A stretch of DNA of 64,000 nucleotides, taken from the NCBI RefSeq assembly GCF_030009775.1, contig NZ_JASCTH010000007.1, positions 1-64,000 of the forward strand, given 5' to 3'. Positions 15,373 to 23,376 of the stretch are shown piece after piece. Source of the DNA: Actinoplanes sandaracinus (GTDB lineage Bacteria; Actinomycetota; Actinomycetes; Mycobacteriales; Micromonosporaceae). A program made the position numbers and the translations under genes. The notes beneath the pieces were generated by a model that saw nothing but the letters and a program-made list of their open reading frames with translations, searched no databases and was not told the DNA's origin. Position 1 is the first letter of the stretch. Every line of letters starts with the position of its first letter.

Positions 15373-17658
15373 GTGAGCGACGACGTCGCCCTGCCGCCCG
15401 CCCGCGCGGCCCGCAGGGCCGTCGCCTCCTGGGCGATGCTGGGCGCCATCCTGCCCGCCGTGGCGTTCGTCGGCGCGACGGGGCCGCCCGCCTCGTCGAT
15501 CGGCTATCTACTGGGCGCCCTCGTCTGCATCGTCGCGACGGCGACGGGAATCCGCCGCAACGTCGCACCCGGAGACCGGCGTCCGTGGCTGTCGATGCTG
15601 GCCGGGGAATCGTTGTCCTTCGCCGGTGAGGCGGTCCGCATCCTGACGACCGTCGTCGACAGCCCGCCGCACTCCATCCTGGCGATGGTCCCGATCGCGG
15701 TGGTGCTGCCCACCTATCTGCTGCTGATCGCGGGCGTGCTGGATCTGGCCCGGCGCAGCCGGGCCGCCGACGACGATCCGGCCCGGGTGGACGCCGTCCT
15801 GATCGGTATCGGAGCGGCCCTGCTGGTGTGGTGTCTGTGGATCGAGCCGTGGTTCGCCGGTGACGACCCGCGATGGGAGAGTCTGGTCGCGGCGGTCCTG
15901 CCGCTCGCCGCCGCCCTGCCGCTGGTCATCGCGATGCCGATGCTGATGCTGGGCCGGGCACGTACGCCGGCGCTGTGGCTCTTCGCGACCAGCGGCGTGG
16001 CGTTGCTGGCCGCCAACATGGTGCTGGCCACCCGCGGCTGGTTCCCGGACGGCTCGGAGGCCGTACCCCTGCAGTTCATGGGTGTTCTCGTGCTGATCGC
16101 GGAAGCCGCCATCGCGGCCTGCGTGTTGCATCCCACGGTGGGCGTGCTGACGCAGCGGGTGCGGACCCGGTCCCGGCTGCTGCGGAAGGCCAGGACCGCG
16201 GTGATCGCCGCGACGCTGTGCGTGCCCACGGTCCTGAGCGTGGTGTCGCCTCCGGCGGACCGGACCTTCACTCTGGTACGGGCGCTGCTGTCGCTGGCTC
16301 TGATCGGTGCCGTGGTGTCCCGCGTGGTGCGGGCGAACAACTCCCGCGTACGGGCCGAGCAGGAAACCCTCTGGCGGGCCGAGCACGACCCGCTGACCGG
16401 TCTGCCGAACCGGGCGAAGCTGGCCGCCGTCGCCGACGGCCGGTCGCGGGTGAGTGTGCTCCTGCTGGGCCTGGACCGGTTCAAGGTGATCAACGATCAG
16501 TGGGGTCATGAGGTCGGTGACGAACTGCTCCGCGCGGTGGCCGGCCGGCTCACGGCCGCCGTACGCGAGGAGGATCTGGTCTGCCGGATCGGCGGCGACG
16601 AGTTCGTCGTGGTGCTGGCCGCCCCCGGGGAGCCGGCCGAGCGCGCGCCGGAGGACGGACCGGACGCCGAGCCGCTGGCGCAGCGTCTGCTCGCGGCGCT
16701 GGCCGTGCCGCTGCCGCTGTCCGTCGGCGCGGTCGACGTCACCGCCTCGATCGGGATCGCCCACGCCGACGGCCGGCCGAGCGCCGAGTTGCTGCGCGAC
16801 GCCGACACCGCGATGTACGTGGCGAAGGGCTCCGGACGCAACCGGTACGCCGTCTTCGACCCGCTGCTGCGGGAACGGCTCCAGCGAAGGCTCACCCTGG
16901 AGCACGCGTTCCGCGGCGCGCTCGGCGGCGGGCAGCTGGACGTGCACTACCAGCCCCTCGTCGACCTGGCGACCGACCGGATCGACGGGTTCGAGGCGCT
17001 GATGCGCTGGACGCATCCCGAGCTGGGGGCCGTGTCGCCGGTCGAGTTCATCCCGGTGGCCGAGGACACCGGGATGATCGTCGCGGCCGGGGCCTGGCTG
17101 CTGGAGAACGCCGCCGCGCAGACGCGGGGCTGGCGGGCCGCCCACCCGCTGCACGTCTCGGTGAACCTGGCCGTGCGGCAACTGCGCGAGCCCGGCCTCG
17201 CCGACCGGGTCCGCGACGTCCTGACGCGGACCGGCCTTCCCGCCGAGGCGCTCTGGCTGGAGATCACCGAGTCCGGGTTCATGGAGGATCCCGACACCTG
17301 CCTGCGGACCCTGCACGAGCTGCGGGACCTCGGCATCACCCTGTGCATCGACGATTTCGGTACGGGCTACTCCTCGCTCAGCTATCTGCAGCGCCTGCCG
17401 GTGGCGGTCGTGAAGATCGACCGGGCGTTCGTGGCCGGGGTCGGGGACGGCGGCGCGAACGAGTCGATCGTGCGGGCGGTGCTGGCCATGTCGCACGCCC
17501 TCGGGCACCGGGTGGTGGCCGAAGGCGTGGAGACCGTGACGCAGCGGGACTGGCTGCGGGCCAGCGGATGCGACTTCGCCCAGGGCTGGCTCTACGGCAG
17601 GCCGCTGCCGGCCGCGGAGCAGGACGTCCTGCTCGGACGGCTCTCGGCCGTCCGATAG
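15373..17658 (+). CDS. Membrane GGDEF-EAL protein (cyclic di-GMP turnover)
   Basis: 761 residues. About eight to nine membrane helices (residues 15-320), then a diguanylate cyclase domain with intact GGDEF at 407-411 and an RxxD product-inhibition site (REED) five residues before it. An EAL phosphodiesterase domain follows with E541-A-L, DDFGTGYSSLSYL (D660) and ITESGFMED; all key residues look intact. The protein could make or break c-di-GMP, so net activity cannot be read from sequence. In actinomycetes c-di-GMP sets the timing of development through BldD. GTG start after AAAGAGG. The sensor is a simple hydrophobic module without a known input domain. Confidence 0.92.
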   Translation: MSDDVALPPARAARRAVASWAMLGAILPAVAFVGATGPPASSIGYLLGALVCIVATATGIRRNVAPGDRRPWLSMLAGESLSFAGEAVRILTTVVDSPPHSILAMVPIAVVLPTYLLLIAGVLDLARRSRAADDDPARVDAVLIGIGAALLVWCLWIEPWFAGDDPRWESLVAAVLPLAAALPLVIAMPMLMLGRARTPALWLFATSGVALLAANMVLATRGWFPDGSEAVPLQFMGVLVLIAEAAIAACVLHPTVGVLTQRVRTRSRLLRKARTAVIAATLCVPTVLSVVSPPADRTFTLVRALLSLALIGAVVSRVVRANNSRVRAEQETLWRAEHDPLTGLPNRAKLAAVADGRSRVSVLLLGLDRFKVINDQWGHEVGDELLRAVAGRLTAAVREEDLVCRIGGDEFVVVLAAPGEPAERAPEDGPDAEPLAQRLLAALAVPLPLSVGAVDVTASIGIAHADGRPSAELLRDADTAMYVAKGSGRNRYAVFDPLLRERLQRRLTLEHAFRGALGGGQLDVHYQPLVDLATDRIDGFEALMRWTHPELGAVSPVEFIPVAEDTGMIVAAGAWLLENAAAQTRGWRAAHPLHVSVNLAVRQLREPGLADRVRDVLTRTGLPAEALWLEITESGFMEDPDTCLRTLHELRDLGITLCIDDFGTGYSSLSYLQRLPVAVVKIDRAFVAGVGDGGANESIVRAVLAMSHALGHRVVAEGVETVTQRDWLRASGCDFAQGWLYGRPLPAAEQDVLLGRLSAVR

Positions 17659-17794
17659 CGCGTCAGGGGGATCGCCGTCGTCGCGGGCGCGGGCGCCGGA
17701 CCGGGCATTGATCATTCCGGTATGGACTGGCAGACTGCGGCCTGCGCTCTGTCACGTCAGGCGCGCAGACGTTCGCATTCACGGGGGATGCTCG

Positions 17795-18238
17795 ATGTCG
17801 CAACAGTCCTATGCCCTGCGCGACCCGGGCGCCGGCCACGCCATCGGGATCAGCACGCTGCTGGAACAAGCCCGGGCCGGCGTGCGGCGGCTGCCGCCCC
17901 ATGAGGCGCTCGCCGCGGCCGAGGGCGGCGCGCTGCTGGTCGACACCCGCACCGACGTCCAGCGGCGGGAACAGGGCGACCTGCCGGGGGCGCTGGTCAT
18001 CGACCGTACGGTGCTGGAATGGCGCCTCGACCCGGCCTCGCCGGACCGCATCCCCGAGGCCACCGGCTACGACCTGCCGATCATCGTGGTGTGCCGGCAG
18101 GGTTACAGCTCCAGCCTGGCGGCGGCCAGTCTCCGCGCCCTCGGCCTGCACCGGGCCACCGACATGACCGGTGGCGTGCAGGCGTGGCGAGAGGCCGGCC
18201 TGCCGATGTGGGACGGACCCGCCGACGTGCGGCGCTGA
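17795..18238 (+). CDS. Rhodanese-like domain protein
   Basis: 147 residues, single rhodanese domain. VDTRTDVQRREQGDLPGA is the conserved N-terminal part, and VVCRQGYSSSLAAASLRALG is the active-site loop with C100 as sulfur acceptor and the CH2-type GGVQAW(REAGLPM) ending. A small sulfurtransferase or a cysteine-based signalling domain. ATG at 17795 after ACGGGGGA. It is convergent with the BASS transporter gene, with only 7 nt between stops and no terminator hairpin seen. Confidence 0.88.
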   Translation: MSQQSYALRDPGAGHAIGISTLLEQARAGVRRLPPHEALAAAEGGALLVDTRTDVQRREQGDLPGALVIDRTVLEWRLDPASPDRIPEATGYDLPIIVVCRQGYSSSLAAASLRALGLHRATDMTGGVQAWREAGLPMWDGPADVRR

Positions 18239-18245
18239 CGGGGCG

Positions 18246-19148
18246 TCAGGCCGGTTCCTGGTCGCGCGCCAGCGGTTCGAGGCGGGTGCGGGCCGGGTCG
18301 AACCGGCTCAGCACCATCCCGGCGAGCAGGGCGAGCGGGAACATGACCACACCGTAGACGGCGGCGGGGACGGCGAGTTCCTCGTTGCCGAGGACGCTGA
18401 CGGCTATCGCGATCGCCAGGGTGCTGTTGTGGACGCCCACCTCGAAGGCCGTCGCGATGGCCTGCTGGGGGCCGACACCGAGCAGACGGGGCGCGGCGTA
18501 TCCCACCGCGAGACTGCAGAGGCAGAACAGTGTGGTCGCGACGCCGACGTCCGCGAGGTAGCGGCCGATGTTCTCCCGTTCCGCGGCCAGGGCGCCGATG
18601 GTCACCCCGGCGAGCGCCACCGCGGAGGCGATGCGGACCGGCTTGTCGGCCCGGGCGGCGAATCCGGGCGCGAAACGCCGCACGGTCATCCCGATCGACA
18701 CCGGCACCAGGACGATCGCGAAGACCTGGACCGTCTTGGTGAACTGGAGGCCGACGTCGCCCGCGCCGGCCGGGTCGAAGTAGGCCACGGCCAGGTTCAC
18801 CAGCACCGGCAGGGTGATCACGGCGAGCAGGGAGTTGACCGCCGTGAGGGTGATGTTGAGGGCGACGTCGCCGCGGAACAGATGGCTGAACAGATTGGCG
18901 GAGGTGCCGCCGGGCGACGCCGCCAGCAGCATCATGCCGACGGCCAGCAGCGGTTCCAGGTCCAGGGCCAGGACGATCCCGAAGCAGATCAGGGGCAGCA
19001 GCAGTGTCTGCGCGACGAGCGCCACGCCGACCGGCCGGGGCTGGCTGCCGATGCGCCGGAAGTCATCGACGGTGAGCGACAGCCCCAGCCCGAACATGAT
19101 GACGGCGAGCGCGACCGGCAGTCCGGCGGTCAACAGCAAGGAATCCAC
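18246..19148 (-). CDS. Bile acid:sodium symporter (BASS) family transporter
   Basis: 300 residues, about nine to ten membrane helices. AVIMFGLGLSLTVDDFRRI is the typical TM2 region. LLAASPGGTSANLFSHLFRG and TAFEVGVHNSTLAIAIAVSV are the conserved crossover motifs of the family (ASxPGG and E-G-x-N-x-x-L/LA types). It probably carries an organic anion with sodium; the substrate is unknown. The GTG at 19148 is preferred over the frame start at 19244 because GGGGAC lies 4 nt upstream and the added 32 residues are not hydrophobic. Confidence 0.85.
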   Translation of the reverse strand: MDSLLLTAGLPVALAVIMFGLGLSLTVDDFRRIGSQPRPVGVALVAQTLLLPLICFGIVLALDLEPLLAVGMMLLAASPGGTSANLFSHLFRGDVALNITLTAVNSLLAVITLPVLVNLAVAYFDPAGAGDVGLQFTKTVQVFAIVLVPVSIGMTVRRFAPGFAARADKPVRIASAVALAGVTIGALAAERENIGRYLADVGVATTLFCLCSLAVGYAAPRLLGVGPQQAIATAFEVGVHNSTLAIAIAVSVLGNEELAVPAAVYGVVMFPLALLAGMVLSRFDPARTRLEPLARDQEPA

Positions 19149-19698
19149 GGCGGTCCCCTTTCGATGGATCTCGTACGCGGCAGCATGAACCGCGGAGGAA
19201 GTGACGGAGACCACTCGGCCGCAAGGTTGCCGAGATGATCGCACTGTTCGGCGGCCGCGTCGATGCCGGGACCGTACTTCGCCGGCCAGGCCGTCGTCCC
19301 GGCCAGGCGTTTCCGGCGAAACCGGCGCACGCCGCGCCCCGGGGACGGCCGGCGAGTGAGGGCCCAGCCGGCTGTCGCCGGGAGAAGCGGCAACCGGGCC
19401 GTACGCGGACGCGGCCCAGCAGGGTCACCGATCTCGGCGGTGCTCAGCCCCGCTTGCGGATGCCCTGACCAGTCGAAGCGTCCAGGAATCCGGCGTTTCC
19501 TCGCCGACGCTCGCCCACAATCGGCATTGGCGACTGCGAATCGCCCGACGGCCCCTGGCCGGGCTGTCGCCCAGGCCGGTGTCTTCGCCGCCCATCGCTC
19601 GGCTTCCGCTGGGGTGTGGCCGGCGGGGCGGGCGCGCTTTTGATTCCGTCGCCTCACCTGATGGAGAAGTTTCCGATTCGGCTGTCCCGTACTGGCGG
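19149..19698. other. No gene recognised
   Basis: 550 bases upstream of the BASS gene. Open frames here are short, arginine/proline-rich and mutually inconsistent. Only the ribosome-binding site of the BASS gene (19149-19160) is clear. The stretch leads into a decayed regulator fragment. Confidence 0.5.
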
Positions 19699-19965
19699 AT
19701 GAGCACCTTCGAGTCGATGCTTTGGGCGCGACTCGGCCAGGTCGACCGCGGCGAAGTCACACAGCGCGACGCAGACGCAACGCGGCCGGAGCATCTGGCT
19801 CGGTTCGCGACGCATATCGACATGCATCGGGGCCTCATGCTGGCGAACGCAGGTGATCAGCGAGGCGGTCTGGCACACGCGAAGGCAGCCCTTGCCGCAT
19901 TGCTCCCTGAGAAGCGTAGCCAGACGCTTCTTCTCGTTCTCGCTGAAGTAAGTGCAGCGCGCCGC
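19699..19965 (+). pseudogene. Remnant of an XRE-TPR type regulator, C-terminal part
   Basis: The frame reads STFESMLWARLGQVDRGEVT, then RPEHLARFATHIDMHRGLML and ANAGDQRGGLAHAKAALAAL with EKRSQTLLLVLAEV. This is a tetratricopeptide-like C-terminus seen in actinobacterial XRE-TPR regulators. The helix-turn-helix part is absent, and the frame runs on out of coding character into the next gene. It is related in kind to the frameshifted regulator at 50670-51936. Probably non-functional. Confidence 0.45.
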
Positions 19966-19984
19966 CAGGCGGTAGAAGGGCCGT

Positions 19985-20833
19985 CTAGGTTGTGGGGACC
20001 GGGCCGGTGCTCGCGCGGTGGAAGATGCGGACCGGCGGTCCGGGGTGTTCGACCGGCGGAGCGCCGTCGAGGGCCGCCAGCAACGCGCGGGCCAGGGTGA
20101 TCCCGTGTTCGTGCACGTCGATGCTGAGCGCCGACAGCGGCGGGACGGCGAGCTCACACAGCGGCGAGTCGTCGTAGACGAGCAGGCTGATCTGCTCGGG
20201 CACCGCTATCGCGGCGCGGCTCAGCTCCTGTTCGGCGGCGACGGCCATCACGTCGTTGTCGAAGATGACGGCGGTCGGCGCGGGGTCGCCGGCGAGCAGG
20301 TCACGGATGCCTCGGACGCCGCTCTCGGCGCTGTAGTCGCCCTCGACGATGTGCACGCGCACACCGTGGCGGCCCGCCGCCGCGAACATCGCGGCCGTGC
20401 GTTCGGCGGTGTGGACCAGCTCGGCGGGGCCGCTGACCCGGCCGATGGCCCGGTGGCCGAGGGAGACCAGCAGTTCCACCGCCTCGGTCATGGCGCCGCC
20501 GTCGTCGGTGACGACCCGGGCGAACCCGGGGGCGTCGGCGCGGCCGGCGAGGACGGCGGGCAGGCCGAGTTCGGCGAGCCGGGCCGGGCGCACGTCGTCG
20601 TGGACGAGGTTGACCACGACGACGGCGCTGACGGTGCGGTCGCCGGCCCACCGCCGGTAGGTGGCGAGTTCGGCGTCGAGGTCGGGCACGACCAGGAGCA
20701 GGACGGTGACGCCGTGCGCCGCCAGGGCCTGCTCCATGCCGGCGATGAGTTCCATGAAGAACGGTTCGACGCCGACCCGGGCGGCGCTGTCGGTGAGCAC
20801 CAGGCCGATCAGGCCGCCGCCCGGGGCCGGCAC
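19985..20833 (-). CDS. LacI-type ligand-binding domain without DNA-binding domain
   Basis: 282 residues. It begins directly in the effector domain (GGLIGLVLTDSAARVGVEPF) and continues with ELVSLGHR-type elements (VELLVSLGHRAIGRVSGPAE), AVIFDNDVMAVAAEQEL and LLVYDDSPLCELAVPPLSAL, the normal LacI/GalR order. A full LacI protein has about 55-60 more residues with the helix-turn-helix. Here the start codon is 1 nt after the stop of the beta-mannosidase gene, so no room exists for it. The protein is therefore a soluble sugar-binding domain coupled to a mannan-degrading enzyme. It could partner a full-length repressor, sequester a sugar, or be a decayed regulator; the reading frame is intact. Confidence 0.75.
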   Translation of the reverse strand: MPAPGGGLIGLVLTDSAARVGVEPFFMELIAGMEQALAAHGVTVLLLVVPDLDAELATYRRWAGDRTVSAVVVVNLVHDDVRPARLAELGLPAVLAGRADAPGFARVVTDDGGAMTEAVELLVSLGHRAIGRVSGPAELVHTAERTAAMFAAAGRHGVRVHIVEGDYSAESGVRGIRDLLAGDPAPTAVIFDNDVMAVAAEQELSRAAIAVPEQISLLVYDDSPLCELAVPPLSALSIDVHEHGITLARALLAALDGAPPVEHPGPPVRIFHRASTGPVPTT

Positions 20834-20834
20834 G

Positions 20835-23273
20835 TCAGCCGACCTTGGCGGGGGTGGTCAGCACGTTCGCCGAGCGCAGCACCTCGGGGGCGGAGAACGC
20901 CTCGCCGTCGACGGTGGCGGTCGTGGTGACGGTGAACGTGTGGGTCTCCCCCGGCAGCAGGTCGACGAGCATGGTGTCGACCGTCGCGCCGGGGTCGACG
21001 CGATCGGCGAGCACGGCCACGTCCCGGGCGAACGATGCGGCGGTCACGGTGACCGAGTATCCGCCTTCCACGGCGACGGTGTGCGCCCGGACCGCCGCCG
21101 GGTCGTAGGCCAGGCTGTGATCCTCCGCGAACAGGTGGGTGGCGCGCTGCCCGCCGACGTCGGCGACCAGCACCTCCCGGTCCGGCTGGGTGACGGCCAG
21201 CAACGCGGGGTCGAGGTCGATCAGCCGCACGGAGCGGGCCGGCACGTGCACATCGACGCTGGTGACGGCCCGTTCGACGCCGTCGAAGCAGACCCGGCGC
21301 AGCCGCGCGCCGCCACGCCACGGCTCATCGCTGTCGTTGACGGCGGCGAGCACCACACGGCCGTCGTGCTTCTGGAAGGACAGAAGCCGGGGGGCGTACG
21401 CGTGACGCAGCGCGTACCAGGCGGGTTTGAGCCGCCCGGCGCCGTCGACGACGGCCCAGGAGGTGACCGGCCAGCAGTCGTTGAGCTGCCACAGGATGCT
21501 GCCCATGGTGCGGGGCGCGTGCGAGCGCAGGTGCCCGATCGCGTACGCCGTGGCCCGAGCCTGATTGAGCTGGGTCGCCCAGTGCCAGGCGGCGAAGTCG
21601 TCCGGCACCGCCATGTGATGGGCGAGCCCGCGGTCGAGTTTGCCGTTGCCGTCCTCGGCCTTCTGGTGCAGCAGGAACGTCGGCGAGTCCTTGCGCAGCT
21701 CGCCGGGGGGAATCGTGGCGACGAGCGTGGACCACGCCGGAGGGGCCTGCCAGCCGAACTCGGAGCAGAACCGGGGCACGAAGTTGTCGTGGTGGGTGTA
21801 GTCCTCCCGGTTCCAGGCCTCCCACTCGTGGCGGGTGCCGTACCGGTCGTCGTTCGGGTGCGCCCCGGAGGAGAGCGGGCTCGACGGGCTGCCCGCGTGG
21901 TAGGGCCGGGTCGGGTCGAGTTCGGTGAGCAGCGCCGGGAAGTCCTCGTAGTAGTAGCCGGCGCCCCAGGAGGCGCCGTTCAGCTCCTCTTTCCAGTTCC
22001 AGTCCTCGTGGCCCCAGATGTTCTCGTTGCCGCCGTTCCACACCGCCAGCGACGGGTGCGGGCTGAGCCGGGTGATGTTCTCCCGGGCTTCGGCGAGGAT
22101 CTCGGAGCGCAGCGGCTCCTCCTCGGCGTAGGCGCCGCAGGACAGGGGGAAGTCCTGCCAGACGAGGACGCCGCGTTCGTCGCAGACGTCGTAGAAGTCG
22201 TCGGACTCCCAGATGCCGCCGCCCCAGACGCGCAGCAGGTTGGTGTTGGCGGCGACGGCCCGGTCCACGGCGGCTTCCAGATCGGCGCGGGTGATCCGGG
22301 TGAGCAGGTGGTCCTCGGGAATCCAGTTGAGGCCGAGGACGAAGACCTCCCGGTCGTTGACGACCAGGGCGAAGCGGTCGCCGTGCTCGTCGGGGCTCTC
22401 GTCGAGGCGCACGTCGCGGAACCCGACCCGGCTGTGGTGCTCGTCGAGGATCTCCTCACCGGCCAGCAGGGTGACGGCGACTCCGACCAGCGGCTGCTCG
22501 CCGTAACCGGCCGGCCACCAGGTCGGCGCGTCCGGAACGGCGATCTCCAGCACGCCGCGGTCACCGTCCAGCGCGAGCCTCTCGGTCCGCTCACCCACGG
22601 TCACTTCGACGATCAGGGGTACGGCCGACGCGCGCTCCACCTCGACGTGCACGGTGAGGCGGTCGCGGGTGGCCAGCGGCCGGGCCGCGGCGAGGCGGGC
22701 GGTGTGCCAGCGCTCCAGCCGGACCGGCTTCCAGATGCCCGCGGTCTGCAGGTCGGGGCCCCAGTCCCAGCCGAACGAGCAGGCCATCTTGCGGATCGCG
22801 TTGAACGGGTGCGGGTACGGCCGGGGCCTCCGCCCGAGCTTCCGCTCGTTCTCCTCGGCGTACTCCAGGGCGGAGCCGAAGTGCACGGTCAGCGGGATCG
22901 CGCCGTCGCCCAGCAGGTGCCGCACGTCGAACCGGTAGCCCCGGTGCATGTTCGCGGTGCGGCCCACCTCGACGCCGCCGAGTTCGATCGTGGCGACCGT
23001 GTCGAGGCCGTCGAAGACGAGATCGACGCGCTCGCCGGGAGCGGCCGGCGCCGCGGTCAGGGTGGTGTCGTACCGCCACGACGTGCGGTGGAACCACGCC
23101 AGCTCGGCCTCGTTGGCGCCGAGGTAGGGGTCGGGGATCAGCCCGGCCGCGAGCAGATCGGTGTGCACGGTGCCGGGCACGACCGCGGGCAGCGCCGACG
23201 CCGCGATCTCAGCCGGAACCGGCCCGCCGGTGGCCTGGACTGTCCAGCCGGTATGAAGGTCGGTCTTGAGCAT
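20835..23273 (-). CDS. GH2 beta-mannosidase
   Basis: 812 residues, no signal peptide, so cytoplasmic. The N-terminal sugar-binding domain (PGTVHTDLLAAGLIPDPYLG, SFGWDWGP), a beta-sandwich and a TIM barrel are in the order of GH2 beta-mannosidases. The acid/base is E417 in WNGGNENIWG and the nucleophile E505 in FCSEFGW. It cleaves beta-1,4-mannosyl residues from the non-reducing end of imported manno-oligosaccharides. ATG at 23273 has AGGAGC upstream. Divergent from the alpha-galactosidase gene over a shared operator; followed at 1 nt by the LacI-like domain gene. Confidence 0.92.
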   Translation of the reverse strand: MLKTDLHTGWTVQATGGPVPAEIAASALPAVVPGTVHTDLLAAGLIPDPYLGANEAELAWFHRTSWRYDTTLTAAPAAPGERVDLVFDGLDTVATIELGGVEVGRTANMHRGYRFDVRHLLGDGAIPLTVHFGSALEYAEENERKLGRRPRPYPHPFNAIRKMACSFGWDWGPDLQTAGIWKPVRLERWHTARLAAARPLATRDRLTVHVEVERASAVPLIVEVTVGERTERLALDGDRGVLEIAVPDAPTWWPAGYGEQPLVGVAVTLLAGEEILDEHHSRVGFRDVRLDESPDEHGDRFALVVNDREVFVLGLNWIPEDHLLTRITRADLEAAVDRAVAANTNLLRVWGGGIWESDDFYDVCDERGVLVWQDFPLSCGAYAEEEPLRSEILAEARENITRLSPHPSLAVWNGGNENIWGHEDWNWKEELNGASWGAGYYYEDFPALLTELDPTRPYHAGSPSSPLSSGAHPNDDRYGTRHEWEAWNREDYTHHDNFVPRFCSEFGWQAPPAWSTLVATIPPGELRKDSPTFLLHQKAEDGNGKLDRGLAHHMAVPDDFAAWHWATQLNQARATAYAIGHLRSHAPRTMGSILWQLNDCWPVTSWAVVDGAGRLKPAWYALRHAYAPRLLSFQKHDGRVVLAAVNDSDEPWRGGARLRRVCFDGVERAVTSVDVHVPARSVRLIDLDPALLAVTQPDREVLVADVGGQRATHLFAEDHSLAYDPAAVRAHTVAVEGGYSVTVTAASFARDVAVLADRVDPGATVDTMLVDLLPGETHTFTVTTTATVDGEAFSAPEVLRSANVLTTPAKVG

Positions 23274-23327
23274 GGGGGCGTGCTCCTGTCGTGTCGTGAG
23301 ATCTGCCGCTGGCGTGCCGGGCGCCCA

Positions 23328-23358
23328 CATTCTTAAGCTACTGAACGAAGTCCGTCAA
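23328..23358 (-). promoter_or_regulatory. Promoter and operator between beta-mannosidase and alpha-galactosidase genes
   Basis: On the minus strand TTGACG (23358-23353), a 17-nt spacer and TAAGAA (23335-23330) form the promoter of the beta-mannosidase gene. Inside it lies TTCAGTAGCTTAAGAATG (23345-23328), an imperfect TTAAG-NNN-CTTAA type dyad. It matches 13 of 18 bases of the site at 33351-33368. The site is also 32 nt from the alpha-galactosidase start, so one protein could control both directions. Confidence 0.65.
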
Positions 23359-23376
23359 CGACGAACCGGAGGCACG

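Noticed and set aside
20661..23336. 891-codon plus-strand open frame
   Set aside because: Antisense of the GH2 gene, which has both catalytic Glu motifs in the correct order.
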